Part shown: positions 8,588 to 16,208 of the stretch, piece by piece
Position numbering within the stretch: the stretch's first letter is position 1
Layout: every line of letters begins with the position of its first letter
From: Idiomarina sp.
Lineage (GTDB): Bacteria; Pseudomonadota; Gammaproteobacteria; Enterobacterales; Alteromonadaceae
Direction of reading: 5' to 3'
DNA length: 64,000 bases
NCBI GenBank assembly: GCA_020832105.1
Contig: JAFIFH010000039.1
Coordinates: forward strand, 62,001 to 126,000
Program-made: the position numbers and the translations under genes
The notes under the pieces: generated by a model
What the model saw: only the letters and a program-made list of their open reading frames with translations
Database searches by the model: none
Told to the model about the DNA's origin: nothing

Positions 8588-10204
8588 ATGTCAACATTGA
8601 AACGTTGGGAGCCGGAAAACGAAGAGTTCTGGCAACAGGAAGGTAAAAAAACCGCTTTTCGCAACCTGTGGATATCCATTCCTAGCCTGCTGTGTGGGTT
8701 TGCCGTATGGATGATGTGGAGTGTTATCACGGTTCAGATGATGAACCTTGGTTTTCCATATAGTGCGGGCGACCTCTTTTCACTGACCGCTATTGCAGGT
8801 TTAACGGGCGCGACGCTGCGTATCCCTTCAAGCTTTTTCGTCCGTCTTTGCGGCGGAAAATACACATTATTCCTGACCACAAGTCTTCTCATGGTACCTG
8901 CATTGGGAACAGGTCTTGCGTTGCAAAACCCGGACACCCCGCTATGGGTGTTTCAATTGATGGCATTGCTGTCAGGTATTGGTGGCGGTAACTTTGCTGC
9001 GTCGATGTCGAATATCAGCTTTTTCTTCCCCCGTAAACAGCAGGGTCTGGCACTTGGTCTGAACGCCGGCTTAGGTAATTTCGGTGTCACTACGATGCAA
9101 ATTTTGGTGCCCTTATTTATGACCTTCGCTGCATTTACCTGGATAGGTGGCGGTGGCCCAATGGAGCTGCAAAGCTCGAGTGGCACCCTGATTGGTAGTA
9201 TTCCGGCAGGCAGTGACACCTGGATTCAGAACGCGGGGTATGTCTGGTTGTTACTTCTCATACCGTTGGCATTTGCCACTTGGTTTGGTATGAACAACAT
9301 CAATACACCGGACGTAACGCCAAATTTACCGGGTGCTTTTAAATCCTTCAGTATTATTCTGGCGATGCTTGCTATTGGCTTTGTGACTTCCATTGTGGGT
9401 CTGTGGCTAATGCTGCCAGAAAGCGCCAGCGGTTCCGGATTCGGCGTGCCGAAAGAGATTGTGCTGTTACTGGTACTAGTCGGCACGGTGTTCCTGCTCA
9501 AGCTTTTACCAGGTGCCATTCGCACTAGCCTGGACCGGCAGTATAAGATCTTCAACAACAAGCACACCTGGATCATGAGTATTTTATACATCATGACTTT
9601 TGGCTCATTTATTGGCTTTGCTGCCGCGTTTCCGTTGTCGATTCAGGTCATTTTCGGTTACAGCCATGTGATGGTTGACGGCGTGATGACTCACGATATC
9701 GTCAACCCAAATGCGCCGAGCGCCTTGACCTATGCTTGGATAGCGCCATTCATCGGTGCGTTGATTCGTCCGGTCGGCGGCTGGCTATCAGACAAGCTGG
9801 GTGGCGCTCGGGTGACTCAGTTCTGTGCTATCGTGATGGTTATATGTGCCCTGGGTGCGGGTTATTACATGCGCCTGGCTTACCAATCGGAAACGCCTGA
9901 ACAGTATTTCATGCCTTTCTTCCTCATTTTCCTTGGCTTATTTGCGGCCAGTGGTATCGGGAATGGCTCGACGTTCCGCAGTATTGCGGTGGTATTCCCT
10001 CGCGAGCAGGCTGGTCCTGTGTTGGGCTGGACCTCTGCGGTGGCCGCGTACGGCGCGTTTTATATACCTCAGGTATTCGGTGAACAGATTAATGCAGCGA
10101 CACCTGAATACGCGATGATAGGCTTCGCTATCTTCTACGGGCTGTGTATTGTGCTTAACTGGTTCTACTACCTGCGCAAGTCGGCAGAATTTTATAATCC
10201 GTAA
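8588..10204 (+). CDS. NarK2-type nitrate/nitrite antiporter
   Basis: This is the E. coli NarK-like member: the start reads MSTLKRWEPENEEFWQQ, matching WRPEDPAFWQQ in NarK. The nitrate signature is GGNFAASMSNISFFFPRK followed by GLNAGLGNFGV. The protein is about 538 residues, longer than NarK (463), with an extra periplasmic/loop stretch around residues 205-225. ATG 8588 is chosen because GGGAG (8577-8581) precedes it and homology starts there, although the frame is open to ATG 8558. A strong terminator follows the gene. Confidence 0.92.
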   Translation: MSTLKRWEPENEEFWQQEGKKTAFRNLWISIPSLLCGFAVWMMWSVITVQMMNLGFPYSAGDLFSLTAIAGLTGATLRIPSSFFVRLCGGKYTLFLTTSLLMVPALGTGLALQNPDTPLWVFQLMALLSGIGGGNFAASMSNISFFFPRKQQGLALGLNAGLGNFGVTTMQILVPLFMTFAAFTWIGGGGPMELQSSSGTLIGSIPAGSDTWIQNAGYVWLLLLIPLAFATWFGMNNINTPDVTPNLPGAFKSFSIILAMLAIGFVTSIVGLWLMLPESASGSGFGVPKEIVLLLVLVGTVFLLKLLPGAIRTSLDRQYKIFNNKHTWIMSILYIMTFGSFIGFAAAFPLSIQVIFGYSHVMVDGVMTHDIVNPNAPSALTYAWIAPFIGALIRPVGGWLSDKLGGARVTQFCAIVMVICALGAGYYMRLAYQSETPEQYFMPFFLIFLGLFAASGIGNGSTFRSIAVVFPREQAGPVLGWTSAVAAYGAFYIPQVFGEQINAATPEYAMIGFAIFYGLCIVLNWFYYLRKSAEFYNP

Positions 10205-10221
10205 AAATTTTCACCACTAAA

Positions 10222-10247
10222 AACCTCGCTATTTGCGGGGTTTTTTT
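10222..10247 (+). terminator. Rho-independent terminator after the NarK2 gene
   Basis: An 8-bp stem AACCTCGC/GCGGGGTT (one G-T pair) with a TATTT loop is followed by a run of seven T (10241-10247). It lies 18 bases after the stop codon. Confidence 0.93.
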
Positions 10248-10337
10248 ATGTCTCAAATCGACCCTACCCATGACGGGGTAAAAGATCCTTTCTGAATGCG
10301 CCTTATAGCTGCTCTGAACTCGGCGGGCTCCTCAGGC

Positions 10338-10351
10338 TTGATCTGGATCAA
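10338..10351 (+). promoter_or_regulatory. FNR box upstream of nrdG-nrdD
   Basis: TTGATCTGGATCAA matches the FNR consensus in all ten fixed positions. A weak -10 (TAGGCT at 10373-10378) lies 31 bp from the box centre, as expected for direct FNR activation, which would put the transcript start near 10385. E. coli nrdDG is also FNR-activated. Confidence 0.85.
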
Positions 10352-10381
10352 TGTTTTTAGCCCCGGCTCCACTAGGCTTAA

Positions 10382-10428
10382 ACACAATATATAGTGCTTA
10401 AATTTATTAATAACACAATATGTAGGGT
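10382..10428 (+). promoter_or_regulatory. Paired NrdR boxes
   Basis: Two 16-bp sites resembling the NrdR consensus (acaCwAtATaTwGtgt) lie at 10382-10397 (ACACAATATATAGTGC) and 10413-10428 (ACACAATATGTAGGGT). Their starts are 31 bp apart, three helical turns, the known spacing for NrdR pairs. They overlap the predicted transcript start and abut the nrdG start codon, so NrdR binding should repress. Confidence 0.88.
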
Positions 10429-10430
10429 TT

Positions 10431-10883
10431 ATGCTGCGATTCAATGAAGAAACAGTTTGCTTTCAGGAAGTCCCTGGTGAGGTCTCACTGGCATATACGA
10501 TTACCGGTTGCCCGGTGGGTTGTAAAGGGTGTCACAGTGCCGATACCTGGGCACCTGGCTCGGGCGAGCCATTGACCCTGGAATACTTCCGTCGTCGTCT
10601 TAGCGATTATCAGGGCCTGATGAGCTGTGTGCTCTTCCTAGGCGGCGAGTGGCACCCTGCAGAACTGATTCAATGCCTTCGGGAAGCCAGGCAGCGCAAC
10701 CTCAATACCTGTTTGTACACCGGGCTCGATACGGTGCCCTTATCGATTAAAAAGCACCTGACCTTTCTTAAAACAGGGCCGTGGATAGCGCCACTTGGCG
10801 GGCTGGACAGCCCAACTACCAACCAGCGTTTCTACGACCTGCGCAATCAACAACTACTTAATCACCTATTTATAACGATTTAA
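10431..10883 (+). CDS. nrdG: Anaerobic ribonucleotide reductase activating protein (radical SAM)
   Basis: The 150-residue protein has the radical-SAM cysteine motif C27-x3-C31-x2-C34 in TGCPVGCKGCHSADTW, and uses S-adenosylmethionine and a 4Fe-4S cluster to install the glycyl radical on NrdD. It precedes nrdD by 11 bases, the reverse of the E. coli order. The start ATG is only two bases beyond the second NrdR box and has no well-spaced Shine-Dalgarno, so translation may be weak or initiated on a short leader. Confidence 0.9.
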   Translation: MLRFNEETVCFQEVPGEVSLAYTITGCPVGCKGCHSADTWAPGSGEPLTLEYFRRRLSDYQGLMSCVLFLGGEWHPAELIQCLREARQRNLNTCLYTGLDTVPLSIKKHLTFLKTGPWIAPLGGLDSPTTNQRFYDLRNQQLLNHLFITI

Positions 10884-10894
10884 GGATAATCATT

Positions 10895-12697
10895 ATGCTA
10901 CGCCTGACAAACGAACAAATAACCCATAAAAAGAAGTTTATTGCAGACTACCTGGCAGCACAAAATCCGGCGGACGGGTCGCAACTCGACGCCAATGCCA
11001 ATGTCACCCATAAAAATATTGCCACACTTGAAGCTGAAATCATGAAGGACTTCTTCATTCAGGTGAACCGCGCGAAAGTGAGTGACAAAATCGCTGAGCT
11101 ATTTGGCGATGACCTGGCCAAGGAGTATGTGCGTCAAATCGAAGAGCATGAAATCTACGTGCATGATGAAACCAGCCTGAAACCCTATTGTGTGTCGGTG
11201 ACAATGTACCCTTTCCTGCGTGACGGGTTGACTAAATTAGGCGGCGAGTCGCGTGCGCCGCGCCACCTGGAGTCATTTTGTGGCACGTTCGTTAACTTCG
11301 TTTTTGCAGTGAGCTCGCAGTTTGCAGGCGCTGTCGCCACGGTCGAGTTTCTCGCCTACTTTGATTACTTTGCGCGTAAGGACTATGGCCCGGATTACCT
11401 CAATACCCACCGCCGGGAGATCGAAAACCACCTGCAACACGTGGTCTATGCGCTTAATCAGCCCGCGGCTGCGCGTGGCTATCAGAGCGTATTCTGGAAT
11501 ATATCGCTGTACGATCAGCATTATTTCGACAGCATGTTTGGCGAGTTTGTATTCCCGGATTTCACTAAACCCGAATGGAACTCGGTAGACGCGTTGCAAC
11601 ACTTCTTTATGGACTGGTTTAACGCTGAACGAAGCAAAACCGTGCTGACCTTTCCGGTAGTGACGGTGGCCATGCTGACTGAGAACGGTCAGTGCAAAGA
11701 CCAGGCATTTGCCAAAGACATGGCCGGGCAACTGGCACAGGGCAACTCGTTCTTTGTCTATTTGTCTGACAATGCCGACTCACTTGCCTCCTGCTGCCGG
11801 TTGCGCAGTGAAATCAGCGATAACACATTTTCCTATACGCTCGGTGCAGGCGGAGTGGCCACTGGCTCTATCAATGTGATTACGTTAAATATGAATCGCC
11901 TGATCCAGGACGGCAGAGACCTTGACGCTGAGGTGCGTAAAATCCACAAATACCAGGTCGCTTACCGACATATGATGGAAGAGTATAAAGCCGCTGGCCT
12001 CTTAACCGTCTACGACGCAGGTTTTATCTCCCTGGACAAGCAGTTCCTCACCATCGGTATCAATGGCATGGTCGAAGCCGCAGAGTCAAAGGGCATCCAG
12101 CCGGGTAACAACGCAGAGTACAAAGCCTTTGTCAGCGATAACCTGAAAGTGATTTACGATGCGAACAAAGAAGCTAAACAGCAATATGGCTATATGTTCA
12201 ATACGGAATTTGTGCCGGCTGAGAACCTTGGGGTTAAAAATGCGCGCTGGGACCGGAAGGATGGTTACCAAGTATCGCGCGACTGCTACAACTCCTATTT
12301 TTATGTGGTAGAAGATGAGGCAACGAACGCGCTAGACAAGTTTGTTATGCACGGCAAAGAGATGATTGAATACCTCGACGGAGGTTCAGCGCTGCACCTT
12401 AATCTGGACGAAAAATTGGATCAGCAGGGCTACCTCTCGTTGCTGAATGTTGCGGCACGAACCGGGTGTAATTATTTTTGTATCAATGTGAAGATCACCA
12501 TCTGTAACGCGTGTGAACATATCGACAAGCGCACCCTACATAGCTGTTCTGCCTGTGGGTCTGAAAATGTCGACCATGGTACCCGGGTCATCGGTTACCT
12601 GAAACGAGTATCGGCGTTTAGCGAGGGGCGCAGGAAAGAGCACGCCTTGCGCCATTACCACCGGGAAACCGCCACCACGAAGCAAGAAGTAGCCTGA
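10895..12697 (+). CDS. nrdD: Anaerobic ribonucleoside-triphosphate reductase without ATP-cone
   Basis: NrdD reduces NTPs to dNTPs without oxygen. The 600-residue chain has NANVTHKNIATLEAE near the N-terminus, KPYCVS (Cys99), SCCRLRSE (Cys300), a zinc site CNAC...CSAC and the glycyl-radical segment TRVIGYL with the radical Gly at 567. E. coli NrdD has 712 residues; here the N-terminal ATP-cone with its VxKRDG motif is absent. Ribosome site AAGGA lies upstream of ATG 10895. The gene is co-transcribed with nrdG and ends at a terminator. Confidence 0.95.
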   Translation: MLRLTNEQITHKKKFIADYLAAQNPADGSQLDANANVTHKNIATLEAEIMKDFFIQVNRAKVSDKIAELFGDDLAKEYVRQIEEHEIYVHDETSLKPYCVSVTMYPFLRDGLTKLGGESRAPRHLESFCGTFVNFVFAVSSQFAGAVATVEFLAYFDYFARKDYGPDYLNTHRREIENHLQHVVYALNQPAAARGYQSVFWNISLYDQHYFDSMFGEFVFPDFTKPEWNSVDALQHFFMDWFNAERSKTVLTFPVVTVAMLTENGQCKDQAFAKDMAGQLAQGNSFFVYLSDNADSLASCCRLRSEISDNTFSYTLGAGGVATGSINVITLNMNRLIQDGRDLDAEVRKIHKYQVAYRHMMEEYKAAGLLTVYDAGFISLDKQFLTIGINGMVEAAESKGIQPGNNAEYKAFVSDNLKVIYDANKEAKQQYGYMFNTEFVPAENLGVKNARWDRKDGYQVSRDCYNSYFYVVEDEATNALDKFVMHGKEMIEYLDGGSALHLNLDEKLDQQGYLSLLNVAARTGCNYFCINVKITICNACEHIDKRTLHSCSACGSENVDHGTRVIGYLKRVSAFSEGRRKEHALRHYHRETATTKQEVA

Positions 12698-12716
12698 AGA
12701 AGTAGCTATATAACCA

Positions 12717-12744
12717 CAAAGAGGGAGTGTAACTCCCTCTTTTG
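12717..12744. terminator. Terminator after nrdD
   Basis: A long perfect stem, AAAGAGGGAGT paired with ACTCCCTCTTT around a 3-nt GTA loop, ends in TTTTG. The A run on the other side would let it work on both strands. Confidence 0.85.
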
Positions 12745-12804
12745 CTTCGCCGGGGTAGCAAAGAGCTTTGTTAAACTGGTGACTCATTTCGTCAGGAGTT
12801 CACC

Positions 12805-13209
12805 ATGCATATTAGTACCTATAGCGACCTTATCGCACTGGCTCAGCAACAGCCCGATCCGCAGCGACTGTTATTTGTTTTCGCCAAAGCCGAAATGCCA
12901 CCTGAACCCACTAAAGATCAGCAAAAGCGCTTCGAATCAGGCGAGGGCGGGTATCTGATACCGGTGACTTGTGTCGATAAACTTGCTGACGAGGTGACAG
13001 AATTTGAATCTCTGGTGGCAGAGTCAAAACACACCGGGGTCGAGTGGGACATGGTCTTTGTTGCAGGTATGTCAGGCATGGGAGGTATGCCACCAACCCC
13101 TGACCAGGCTGAGCAACCGCTTAAAATGATGGTGGAGCAGATTAAAGCTGGCACCATCGCAAATTTCGTGACCTTCGATAAAAGTGGTGACGCTGTTTCT
13201 ATTGTGTAG
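12805..13209 (+). CDS. Conserved protein often found near anaerobic RNR genes (function unknown)
   Basis: The 134-residue soluble protein begins MHISTYSDLIALAQQQPDPQRLLFVFAKAE and contains a Met/Gly-rich stretch VAGMSGMGGMPP near residues 91-101. Similar proteins in gammaproteobacteria carry the label ribonucleotide reductase subunit alpha, which seems unsupported since no RNR domain is visible. ATG 12805 is preceded by CAGGAG. It converges on ubiT, with an 11-base overlap of the coding ends. Confidence 0.75.
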   Translation: MHISTYSDLIALAQQQPDPQRLLFVFAKAEMPPEPTKDQQKRFESGEGGYLIPVTCVDKLADEVTEFESLVAESKHTGVEWDMVFVAGMSGMGGMPPTPDQAEQPLKMMVEQIKAGTIANFVTFDKSGDAVSIV

Positions 13210-13699
13210 GCATCTGTTGCTCAACGATATCGGCCATCTCAGAGGTCATTTTGTTTAAGTATGGCGGTAGCCGTGTACTGAGCTCGATGGTATCGAGCAA
13301 ATTTTTGAGCTCAAGTCCGAATTCAGTGTCGCCGGTGATCATTAGCCGCCGTCGGAAGAATAAGGTGTCAGGGTCGACACGCTGGGTGCTGAGCAGAAAC
13401 AGGTCATTGAAGTGGCCACGAAAAGACACATCGTGGTCACCGGTGTCAGGGCGTACCTGCAGCCTGCGCCCACTTAAATGGGTAATGAACGAATACTCGA
13501 GGTCCTGGATCTCAATACGTAGTTTTTTGTCGCCAATGAAGGTTAGTTTTTGTTGGTTCAGTTCGTCCTTAAAAAACTGATTCAGGGCAAGTTCCAATAC
13601 TCTGGTACTAACTACTTGTGGGGTCAGGCGTAGCGCCATTTTTACCCCTATTGGAGCGTTCCGTACCACTTTGTCGGTAATCCAATTTTTACTTATCAT
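13199..13699 (-). CDS. ubiT: UbiT, SCP2-domain accessory factor for anaerobic ubiquinone synthesis
   Basis: The 166-residue protein has a sterol-carrier SCP2-type lipid-binding domain with FIGDKKLRIEIQD and SRRLMITGDTEFGLELKNLLD, the pattern of E. coli YhbT/UbiT. UbiT is needed for oxygen-independent ubiquinone synthesis and probably binds the quinone intermediates. A GGAAG ribosome site (13707-13711) precedes ATG 13699. It is divergent from ubiU, sharing a 71-bp promoter region, which is the usual arrangement. Confidence 0.9.
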   Translation of the reverse strand: MISKNWITDKVVRNAPIGVKMALRLTPQVVSTRVLELALNQFFKDELNQQKLTFIGDKKLRIEIQDLEYSFITHLSGRRLQVRPDTGDHDVSFRGHFNDLFLLSTQRVDPDTLFFRRRLMITGDTEFGLELKNLLDTIELSTRLPPYLNKMTSEMADIVEQQMPTQ

Positions 13700-13726
13700 T
13701 CAAGTACTTCCGTTGGTTTAGTGCGA

Positions 13727-13732
13727 TATAAT
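13727..13732 (+). promoter_or_regulatory. TATAAT -10 element for ubiU-ubiV-mog-nnrS
   Basis: A consensus TATAAT sits 39 bp before the ubiU start. The -35 position (GTACTT) is poor, which suggests an activator. A weak FNR-like half site (TTCAA at 13699-13703) is centred near the class II position, but the full box is only about 6 of 10. Confidence 0.55.
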
Positions 13733-13770
13733 CAGGCTAACTTAAAAGCGCTTCCGGAGCGAGATATTTT

Positions 13771-14763
13771 ATGGAATTACTGTGCCCAGCGGGAAGTGCC
13801 CCGGCATTGAAAGCCGCCATCGAAAATGGTGCGGACGCTGTCTATATCGGCATGAAAGATCAGACCAATGCGCGCCACTTTGCTGGTCTTAATTTTGATG
13901 CTAACTCATTAAAAGACGCGGCTGATTACGTGCACAAGCACGGACGTAAAATTCACGTGGCTATTAATACCTTTGCTCACCCGAATAGCTGGGAGGCCTG
14001 GCAGCGAGCGGTAGATACAGCTGTCCGCGCCGGCGTGGATGTACTTATCGTGGCGGACATGGCGGTACTTGCTTATGTGGCAGAACGTTATCCGAAAATA
14101 GAGCGCCATTTGTCGGTACAGGCGTCTGCTACCAATGCCGCGGCCATTAACTTCTATCAGCAGTTTGGTGTGCACCGGATTGTGTTACCTCGCGTGTTGT
14201 CTATGCAACAGGTTCGTGCGTTGGCACGCACCTGTGATGTGGATCTGGAAGTATTTGCCTTTGGTAGCCTGTGCATCATGGCTGAGGGTCGTTGTTATCT
14301 GAGCTCATACCTCACCGGCGAATCGCCCAATACCGCAGGGGCCTGTTCGCCGGCTGCCTACGTGCGCTGGGAGGAGAAAGGTAATCAGCTCGAATCGCGT
14401 CTTAACGATGTGGTGATAGACCGCTTTGCTGAGAATGAAACCGCTGGTTATCCGACCTTGTGTAAAGGCCGCTTTCAAGTGGACGACCAGCTTTATCACC
14501 CGTTGGAGGAGCCCACTAGCCTGAATACGCTCGACCTGCTGCCGCAATTACACAAAGAAGGCATTCGCTCACTGAAGATTGAGGGGCGCCAACGAAGTCC
14601 GGCCTATGTGGCGAAGATCACTAAAGTCTGGCGTCAAGCTATCGATCGGGTGCTAGCCGACCCTGAACGTTTTACCGTAGAAGAAAACTGGCAGCAGGTG
14701 TTAAGTCAGTTGTCAGAAGGCAGTCAAACGACATTGGGCGCCTACCACCGAAGCTGGAAATGA
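13771..14763 (+). CDS. ubiU: UbiU, oxygen-independent ubiquinone hydroxylation protein (U32 family)
   Basis: The 330-residue protein starts MELLCPAGSAPALKAAIENGADAVYIG, the peptidase U32 signature. Four cysteines for a 4Fe-4S cluster are visible in SLCIMAEGRC, GACSPAAY and PTLCKGRF. In E. coli UbiU pairs with UbiV to hydroxylate the quinone ring without oxygen, using prephenate as donor. It is 10 bases from ubiV. Its partners UbiT and UbiV are both present. Confidence 0.95.
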   Translation: MELLCPAGSAPALKAAIENGADAVYIGMKDQTNARHFAGLNFDANSLKDAADYVHKHGRKIHVAINTFAHPNSWEAWQRAVDTAVRAGVDVLIVADMAVLAYVAERYPKIERHLSVQASATNAAAINFYQQFGVHRIVLPRVLSMQQVRALARTCDVDLEVFAFGSLCIMAEGRCYLSSYLTGESPNTAGACSPAAYVRWEEKGNQLESRLNDVVIDRFAENETAGYPTLCKGRFQVDDQLYHPLEEPTSLNTLDLLPQLHKEGIRSLKIEGRQRSPAYVAKITKVWRQAIDRVLADPERFTVEENWQQVLSQLSEGSQTTLGAYHRSWK

Positions 14764-14773
14764 GGAACGACGT

Positions 14774-15664
14774 ATGAAATTCTCAATCGGACCGATTCAG
14801 TATTTCTGGCCACGTGCGCAGGTGCTGGATTTTTATAACGAGGTTGCCCAGTCGGACGCTGATATTGCTTATTTGGGCGAAACCGTATGTAGCAAACGGC
14901 GTGAACTTAAGTTTGCTGATTATATGAACCTCGCGCATATGCTGCGCGAAAGCGGTAAGCAGGTCTTGTTGTCGACCATGACTTTGCTTGAGGCACCTTC
15001 AGAGCTGCGCGAGCTGCGCCGTTATTGTGAGAACGGCGACTTTCAGATAGAAGCGAACGATTTCGGCGCCGTTGGAATTTTACAAGAGGCCGGCTTACCT
15101 TTTACCGGCGGTGCTGCGCTCAATTGCTATAACCAGCATACCCTACGGCGTTTAGTGGGGATGGGCATGAACCGTTGGGTAGTGCCCGTAGAGCTGTCCG
15201 AGCAATGGTTACGCGACATCCTCCAACAAAGCGTAATTCAGGACATTCGCAGTTGTTTTGAAACAGAGGTGTTCGCGTTTGGGCATATGCCTTTGGCATG
15301 GTCAGGGCGCTGTTTTACCGCGCGCTCTGAGAATCGTGACAAGGACAAATGCGAACTGTGCTGTATTAAGTACCCGCAAGGGCGGGAAGTGAAAAGCCAG
15401 GACGGTCAGCAGGTATTTGTGCTCAATGGTATCCAGACCCAGTCAGGGGACCGCTATAACCTGATCAATCAACTGCCGCAAATGGACGGCATAGTTGACA
15501 TCGCACGGCTGAGCCCTCAGCCGAAGGGAACCTTTGAATGGTTACACAAATTTCAGAGCAATGTTGCCGGGAAGCAGCCGGTTGCTCTGCAGCACGGTGA
15601 TTGTAACGGCTACTGGCTAAACCTCGCGGGTATGCAAAGACAACCACTAGGAGATATTTTATGA
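14774..15664 (+). CDS. ubiV: UbiV, partner of UbiU (U32 family)
   Basis: The 296-residue U32-family protein begins MKFSIGPIQYFWPRAQVLDFY. It has the cluster cysteines in ETVCSKRRE (Cys39), SGRCFTAR and DKCELCC. It forms the UbiU-UbiV heterodimer. The stop overlaps the mog start as ATGA, so translation of the next gene is coupled. Confidence 0.95.
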   Translation: MKFSIGPIQYFWPRAQVLDFYNEVAQSDADIAYLGETVCSKRRELKFADYMNLAHMLRESGKQVLLSTMTLLEAPSELRELRRYCENGDFQIEANDFGAVGILQEAGLPFTGGAALNCYNQHTLRRLVGMGMNRWVVPVELSEQWLRDILQQSVIQDIRSCFETEVFAFGHMPLAWSGRCFTARSENRDKDKCELCCIKYPQGREVKSQDGQQVFVLNGIQTQSGDRYNLINQLPQMDGIVDIARLSPQPKGTFEWLHKFQSNVAGKQPVALQHGDCNGYWLNLAGMQRQPLGDIL

Positions 15665-16191
15665 CAGCAAAAATTGGCATCGTGACGGTCAGTGACCGCG
15701 CCAGCGCAGGCGTGTATGAAGATATTTCAGGACCTGCGATTATCGACAGCCTGAATGACTACTTGAGCTCAGCGTGGCAGGCGGTCACGCGGGTCATCGC
15801 CGATGAGCAGGACCTGATTGAGCAAACATTGCGGGAACTGGTTGATCAGGAAAAATGCGCCCTTGTGGTGACCACTGGCGGCACTGGGCCGGCTAAGCGA
15901 GACGTAACCCCGGAAGCGACTGAAGCGGTTTGCGACCGGATGATGCCCGGGTTTGGCGAACTGATGCGAACTGAGTCACTCAAGTACGTGCCTACCGCGA
16001 TTTTGTCACGGCAAACTGCGGGCTTACGTGGGCAGTCACTGATTATTAATTTACCAGGTAAGCCTAAAGCCATCCGTCAATGCCTGGATGCGGTGTTTCC
16101 GGCAGTGCCTTACTGCCTGGACTTGATGGACGGGCCCTACCTTGAGTGCAACGAAGACGTAATCAAGCCCTTCCGACCCAAAGCGAAATAA
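15661..16191 (+). CDS. mog: Molybdopterin adenylyltransferase (Mog)
   Basis: Mog adenylates molybdopterin before molybdate insertion. The 176-residue chain starts TAKIGIVTVSDRASAGVYED and has TTGGTGPAKRDVTPEAT, GFGELMR, TAILSRQ and NLPGKPKAIRQCL, all very close to E. coli Mog rather than MoaB. It supplies cofactor for NarG, which fits the surrounding nitrate genes. ATGA overlap with ubiV makes it part of that operon. Confidence 0.93.
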   Translation: MTAKIGIVTVSDRASAGVYEDISGPAIIDSLNDYLSSAWQAVTRVIADEQDLIEQTLRELVDQEKCALVVTTGGTGPAKRDVTPEATEAVCDRMMPGFGELMRTESLKYVPTAILSRQTAGLRGQSLIINLPGKPKAIRQCLDAVFPAVPYCLDLMDGPYLECNEDVIKPFRPKAK

Positions 16192-16208
16192 CCACAGCAG
16201 GCAAAAAC

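Noticed and set aside
13690-13703. FNR box before ubiU
   Set aside because: Only about 6 of 10 fixed bases match; it is noted as a weak half site but not called.
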